NCBI GenBank assembly: GCA_902624075.1
Contig: CACNWC010000002.1
Span: 61,088 to 125,087, forward strand
DNA: 64,000 nt
Reading direction: 5' to 3'
Source: an uncultured Pelagibacteraceae bacterium
Lineage (GTDB): Bacteria; Pseudomonadota; Alphaproteobacteria; Pelagibacterales; Pelagibacteraceae
The notes beneath the pieces were generated by a model. The model was not told the DNA's origin. It made no database searches and was given only the letters and a program-made list of their open reading frames with translations. Made by a program: the position numbers and the translations under genes. Numbering within the stretch: the first letter of the stretch is position 1; each line of letters begins with the position of its first letter. Of the stretch, positions 59,553 through 64,000 are shown one piece after another.

Positions 59553-62403
59553 TAATATTTCTCTTTTTTAATTTACTTATATAATTAAATAAACCCGTTG
59601 AATTAGATCCTTTTACCATCAAATAATCACCATCTCTTAAATTAGTTATCAAAAGATCATCTAATTCCGAATCATTTTTTAGAATATTTCCTTTTTTGGA
59701 TTTATTAATTCTTTTAAAAGTTTGAATAATATCCTTTCCAATAACATGCACTTTATCAATTTGAGTCTTATTTATTGAGTCTGCAATAGATGCATGTAAT
59801 TTTTTTGAATATTTTCCTAATTCAAGCATATCTCCAAGTAAAATATGTTTCTTATTATTATTAATTTTTATTTTATCAAAATTTTGCAATGCTGAATTTA
59901 AAGATAAAGGATTAGAATTATAGCTTTCATTAATTATAAAAATTTTCTTTTTATTGAGTGTTAATATTGAAATATTACCTCGACCTTCTCTCGTTTTTAT
60001 ATTTAAAAATAAATTTTTACTCAATTTATTAACATCAACAAAAACTTGCATGACTGTTATGGCTGCTAACATATTATATAAAAAACTATTAAAATTCCTT
60101 TTAATATAAAATTGCTTCTCTGTGTTATTTATATTCAGGATAATCTTAAATATATTTTTTTTCCTAATAATTTTTTTGATATTTACTGTTGTATTTTTGT
60201 TGTGTAGTGAAAATGACAAAACTTTTATTTTTTTTTTGTAGGCTAATTTTTTATGAAAATTAAAAAATTTATCGTCTGCATTAAGAACTATTGACCCATT
60301 AATGTTTATATTGTTAATAATTTCACCTTTTGCAGCAGCAATACCTGAAATATTCTTAAAATTTTTAATATGCGCAAAACTTACATTCGTTATAACTCCT
60401 ACATCAGGTCTAATTATTTTTGAGAGAAAATCAATTTCTCCTTTTTTATCCATTCCAACCTCTAAAACACCAAATTTATCCTTTTGACTTATATTAAATA
60501 AAGTCAAAGGCACTCCATATTTATTATTGAAAGATTTTTTGGAGTACGTTGTTTTATAGTTCTTGTTAAGAGCCAAACCCAATATATCCTTCAATGATGT
60601 TTTGCCACAACTTCCTGTAATTGCTATGATTTTAGTTTCTAAACTTTTTCTTTTAACTTTGGAACAATCAGTTAAAAAATTTAAACTATTTTTAACTTTA
60701 ATTTGTTTAGTATAACTTGATTTTTGTTTAATTTTTTCAACTATTGCTAATGATGCTTTTCTTTTAAATACTTCATTTAAATAATTGTGAGCATCATTTT
60801 TTTCACCTCTAAGTGTAAAAAAAATATCATCTTTACAAACTTCTTTTGAATTTATTACTGCTTCTTTTGAATTCAATTTTTTGACAGATATATTTGAGTC
60901 AGAGATTTCTTTAATAATATTCAAATTTAAATTTTTTGATAAAGTTTTATTTTTATCATTAATAGCTTTTAAAATAATTTCTCGATCAGAAAAAAATCGT
61001 ACTTTGTTTTTGTAAGTTTGAAATGTTTCGTGACCTTTTCCAGCTATTAATAAAATTTCTGAACTTTTGAGATCTAAAATAGCCTTCTTAATTGCTTTTT
61101 TTCTATCTGAAATTTCATAAATATATTTTTTTTTTATTCCCTCTTTAATTTTTTTTCTAATTTGATTAGGATTTTCATTTCTTGGATTATCATCTGTTAA
61201 ATAAATTTTTTGACAATAAGTGTCCACAATTTTTCCCATCAAAGATCTTTTTTTCTTGTCTCGATCTCCACCACATCCAAAAACTATTGATATATTTTTA
61301 TTAGGAAACTGTTCTTTTAAATTTTCTAAAACAATTCTTAAAGCATCTGGAGAATGAGCATAGTCTAAAATTACTTTTGAATTGTTCTTAATTTGACCAA
61401 TTTTTTCCAATCTTCCATCAATAGGTTTTAATTTGTTTAGACTTTTAATGACATTAGAGATATTGATGCCACTTTTCTCAGCAGCAATTAATGCCATCAA
61501 AACATTTTTAAGCTGAACTTTTCCTATTAGTTTTATTTGAAATTTAAAATTAAGTTTTTTATATTTTAAGTATATTATTTGATTATCTCCATCAAAATTA
61601 TGATGAATGACTTTAATTCCTAAATTTTTTTTTTCTTCAGAAATTGTATTAAGCTTTAAATTTTTTTCTTTTGAAATTTTTTGAATTCTAATGAATTCTG
61701 GAATAGAACTATCAGTTATAATATTTCCATTACTCTTTAATAATTTTTTAAACAAATAAAGCTTAGAATTAAAATAATCTCTAAAATTTTTATGATAATC
61801 TAAGTGATCATGAGAAAGATTTGTAAAAATTCCAATATCAAATAATAATCCGTCTAATCTATGTTGTTTTAAACCATGGCTAGATGCTTCCATTATAACA
61901 TTATCTATTTTCTTTTTTTTTAGATCTTTTAATATTTCACTTAATTTTATCGGATCTATTGTTGTATTGGGTAAACTTCTTAATGAGTAGTTAGTTTTAA
62001 TTCCTAAAGTTCCTATAGAAGCAACTTTTTTTTTATTTAAATTTAATATTTGAAAATAAAAATCTGCTATAGATGATTTTCCGTTAGTTCCAGTAACAGA
62101 AACTAAATTTTTTGGCTTTAAATAATTAATTTTAAAAGAAACTTGTGCTAACAATTTTCTAATATTTTTAGTGTAAATAAATAAAATTTTATTTCTGATC
62201 CCTGAAAACTTTTTTTCGTGAACAATTATTTTTGATCCCTTTTTGATAGCATCATTGATAAAATTATGGCCATCAATTTTATTACCCTTTATGGCAAAAA
62301 AAATAAAATTTTTTTTTACTTTTGAACTGTCAAAAGCAATATTAGAAAAGAAGTAATTCTTATATTTTTTTTCTATTTTGGGAAAGTAATCTTTAAGAAA
62401 CAT
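59542..62403 (-). CDS. murE-murF: MurE-MurF fusion (tripeptide and pentapeptide ligases in one protein)
   Basis: 953 residues, about the sum of MurE and MurF. The MurE half has TGTNGKSS (104-111), EASSHGL (172-178), LDYAHSPDAL and DNPR (405-408), which selects meso-diaminopimelate. The junction lies near residues 485-495. The MurF half has TGSCGKTS (596-603), NKYGVPLTLF, EVGMDKKGEID and NESYNSNPLSL. The frame is unbroken, so this is a true fusion. It adds mDAP, then D-Ala-D-Ala. Confidence 0.96.
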   Translation of the reverse strand: MFLKDYFPKIEKKYKNYFFSNIAFDSSKVKKNFIFFAIKGNKIDGHNFINDAIKKGSKIIVHEKKFSGIRNKILFIYTKNIRKLLAQVSFKINYLKPKNLVSVTGTNGKSSIADFYFQILNLNKKKVASIGTLGIKTNYSLRSLPNTTIDPIKLSEILKDLKKKKIDNVIMEASSHGLKQHRLDGLLFDIGIFTNLSHDHLDYHKNFRDYFNSKLYLFKKLLKSNGNIITDSSIPEFIRIQKISKEKNLKLNTISEEKKNLGIKVIHHNFDGDNQIIYLKYKKLNFKFQIKLIGKVQLKNVLMALIAAEKSGINISNVIKSLNKLKPIDGRLEKIGQIKNNSKVILDYAHSPDALRIVLENLKEQFPNKNISIVFGCGGDRDKKKRSLMGKIVDTYCQKIYLTDDNPRNENPNQIRKKIKEGIKKKYIYEISDRKKAIKKAILDLKSSEILLIAGKGHETFQTYKNKVRFFSDREIILKAINDKNKTLSKNLNLNIIKEISDSNISVKKLNSKEAVINSKEVCKDDIFFTLRGEKNDAHNYLNEVFKRKASLAIVEKIKQKSSYTKQIKVKNSLNFLTDCSKVKRKSLETKIIAITGSCGKTSLKDILGLALNKNYKTTYSKKSFNNKYGVPLTLFNISQKDKFGVLEVGMDKKGEIDFLSKIIRPDVGVITNVSFAHIKNFKNISGIAAAKGEIINNININGSIVLNADDKFFNFHKKLAYKKKIKVLSFSLHNKNTTVNIKKIIRKKNIFKIILNINNTEKQFYIKRNFNSFLYNMLAAITVMQVFVDVNKLSKNLFLNIKTREGRGNISILTLNKKKIFIINESYNSNPLSLNSALQNFDKIKINNNKKHILLGDMLELGKYSKKLHASIADSINKTQIDKVHVIGKDIIQTFKRINKSKKGNILKNDSELDDLLITNLRDGDYLMVKGSNSTGLFNYISKLKKRNINVL

Positions 62404-62404
62404 T

Positions 62405-64000
62405 TTAGTAAACTTGAATATACTTTGTGGCTAAAATAGGCCCAATTTTTTTTATAATTTGACCAGCAACTTCAACAGAAGTCCATCCTGCCGTATTAAA
62501 TGGTGTTCCAGTAAAACTGCCTTTTTTATTTCTATAATTATAAACATAAGTTGGAGAACCTTTTGGAGAATCTAACATAACAATAAATACAAATTCTGGT
62601 TTTGATGATGGAAAAATTGAGGCAAAAGTATTTATTTTAGTGTTTGAGTATTGACCATCAGCTACTTGTTCTGCTGTTCCTGTTTTTCCTGCAATTTCAT
62701 ATCCATTAATATTTGCTAATCCCGCGGTGCCTTCATCTTCTGTAACAACTTTTCTTAATATTTTATTTATCTCTGCCGAAGTACTATTTTTTAAAATAAA
62801 TTTTCCCTTATTAATTTTTTTTTGTTCTTTGAAAATTAACGTTGGATGAACATTATAACCACCATTAGATATAACCGCATATCCTTTTGCTAATTGTAAT
62901 AATGTAGTAGATATTCCGTGACCAAATGATGCCGTTGCCAATTTACATTTACTCATAGAAAAATCCTTTTGAACAGCAACTTCATTAATATCAAAATCAA
63001 TATTACCAATGACTCCAATTTTTTCTAAAAAACTTTTAAAATTATTCTCCCCGACTTTTTGTGCTATTCTTACTGATCCAATATTTCCAGATCTAATCAA
63101 TATTTGTTCCGCTGTTAGTCTACTAGGAATTTTTTTATCATATTCTCTAATTGGAAAGCCAGCACAATTAATTGATTTGGGTAAATTGGAGAACTCTGTT
63201 GAAGGCTCAACTAAACCTAAGTTTAAAGCTGCTGCTAAAGTAAAAGGTTTAAATACTGAGCCTAATTCATAGGAACCTTTACTAACTCTATTAATAAAAT
63301 TTTTGTCAGAAATTTTTTTTCTTTCATTCAAATCAAAATCAGGCAAAGAGACAAATGAGATTATCTCTCCGTTATGAATATTCATTAATATTGAAGCACT
63401 ACCTTTAGTCTGAAAAATTTTATTGAATTTTACTAATTCTTTTCTAATCAAGAATTGTATATTAGCATCTACTGTTAGTTTTAATGGTTTTGTAATACTT
63501 TTTAAGTTGTCATCCTGAGACTTCTCTAAACCTGATATGCCATTATTATCATTGTCAATTTGACCAATAATATGGCTGAATAAATATTTTTGTGGATATA
63601 ATCTTATGATACTTTCCCTTGGTTGTATAGATTTGTCACCAAGCTGCATTAATTTTTCATAATTTTCATCAGAAACTTTTTTTTCAAAATAAAAAAATCT
63701 ACCGTTTTTAATTTTCTTTTTAATTTTGGAATAATCTTTATTTGGAAAAATATATTTTAAATTTAAAACTAATTTTCTTTCATCAATAATTTGGATAGGA
63801 CTGATACCTATATCTATTGAGCTAATTGTTTTACTTAAATATTTGTTATTTCTATCGACAATATCGGCCCTATAAAATTTTTTATTTTTTTTTAAAAAAT
63901 AATTTTCATTAATTTTAGTATCTTCTCTTGAACCAAGATGAATTAAATGAATAGAATAGATAAGAGAAATGACAAAAAAAACGAAAAAAATAAATGCAAT
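62405..64000 (-). CDS. ftsI: Septal transpeptidase FtsI (PBP3), N-terminus outside window
   Basis: The frame is open to the window edge. Translated from 64000 it begins inside a membrane helix (IAFIFFVFFVISLIYSIHLI), then a PBP dimerisation domain, then the transpeptidase domain. The catalytic SxxK is in GSVFKPFT, SxN in SGNIGS and KTG in KTGTAEQ. Only a short cytoplasmic start is missing. The internal ATG at 63649 is not the start: the sequence upstream is in frame and family-like. It crosslinks septal wall with FtsW. Confidence 0.95.
   Translation of the reverse strand: MAFIFFVFFVISLIYSIHLIHLGSREDTKINENYFLKKNKKFYRADIVDRNNKYLSKTISSIDIGISPIQIIDERKLVLNLKYIFPNKDYSKIKKKIKNGRFFYFEKKVSDENYEKLMQLGDKSIQPRESIIRLYPQKYLFSHIIGQIDNDNNGISGLEKSQDDNLKSITKPLKLTVDANIQFLIRKELVKFNKIFQTKGSASILMNIHNGEIISFVSLPDFDLNERKKISDKNFINRVSKGSYELGSVFKPFTLAAALNLGLVEPSTEFSNLPKSINCAGFPIREYDKKIPSRLTAEQILIRSGNIGSVRIAQKVGENNFKSFLEKIGVIGNIDFDINEVAVQKDFSMSKCKLATASFGHGISTTLLQLAKGYAVISNGGYNVHPTLIFKEQKKINKGKFILKNSTSAEINKILRKVVTEDEGTAGLANINGYEIAGKTGTAEQVADGQYSNTKINTFASIFPSSKPEFVFIVMLDSPKGSPTYVYNYRNKKGSFTGTPFNTAGWTSVEVAGQIIKKIGPILATKYIQVY

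Noticed and set aside
63306-63649. Start of ftsI at the ATG at 63649
   Set aside because: The frame continues to the window edge with a membrane helix and PBP dimerisation sequence, so that ATG is internal.

Overview
The window is a gene-dense, very AT-rich stretch of a small alphaproteobacterial genome. It is almost certainly from the SAR11 clade (Candidatus Pelagibacter or a close relative). Supporting signs are a tandem glycine riboswitch in front of gcvT, a proteorhodopsin followed by ferredoxin, ferredoxin reductase and glutathione transferase genes, a TRAP transporter, near-zero gene spacing, and 3' overlap of nearly every convergent gene pair. No tRNA, rRNA, insertion sequence, phage or CRISPR array was seen. 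The longest gap between genes is about 215 bp.

Layout. 1-930: start of gcvT and its glycine riboswitch. 950-7545: a 5-oxoprolinase set split over two strands (pxpB-pxpC one way, pxpA the other), a DMT permease, a TPR protein and a three-gene TRAP transporter. 7658-19079: TerC-like protein, panB, a guaB-TPR-guaA purine group, a psd-pssA-glycosyltransferase-rlmE operon, icd and alaS. 19130-25387: recA, tolC, a P-loop kinase, a GFA protein, a SOUL protein and umuDC. 25380-31177: a more accessory block with a PL5-type alginate lyase, a serine hydrolase, two glycosyltransferases and adenosine deaminase. 31210-34826: dksA with two previously unannotated tiny membrane-protein ORFs, then GST, ferredoxin reductase, ferredoxin and a blue-tuned proteorhodopsin. 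35043-48574: prpE, an SMR pump, a dihydroorotase-like gene, ygfZ, a MazG-like gene, fumC, an AsmA-like gene, uvrD, pepP and ligA.

48576-64000 is the division and cell wall (dcw) cluster, transcribed leftward: ftsI, a murE-murF fusion, mraY, murD, ftsW, murG, murC, murB, ddl, ftsQ, a truncated ftsA, lpxC, bamD, ligA. It is the most striking part. ftsZ is absent from its usual place between ftsA and lpxC. The ftsA-position protein keeps what look like the first 1A part, the 1C domain and a C-terminal amphipathic helix, but has lost the nucleotide-binding 2A/2B half. That suggests a reworked divisome.

The genes show streamlined metabolism: glycine-sensing control of one-carbon flow, salvage of 5-oxoproline, light-driven proton pumping next to a small redox chain, an IMP dehydrogenase without its regulatory CBS module, and a compact SOS set (recA, umuDC). 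Identifications come from reading motifs and recalled family features. No database search or alignment was run.
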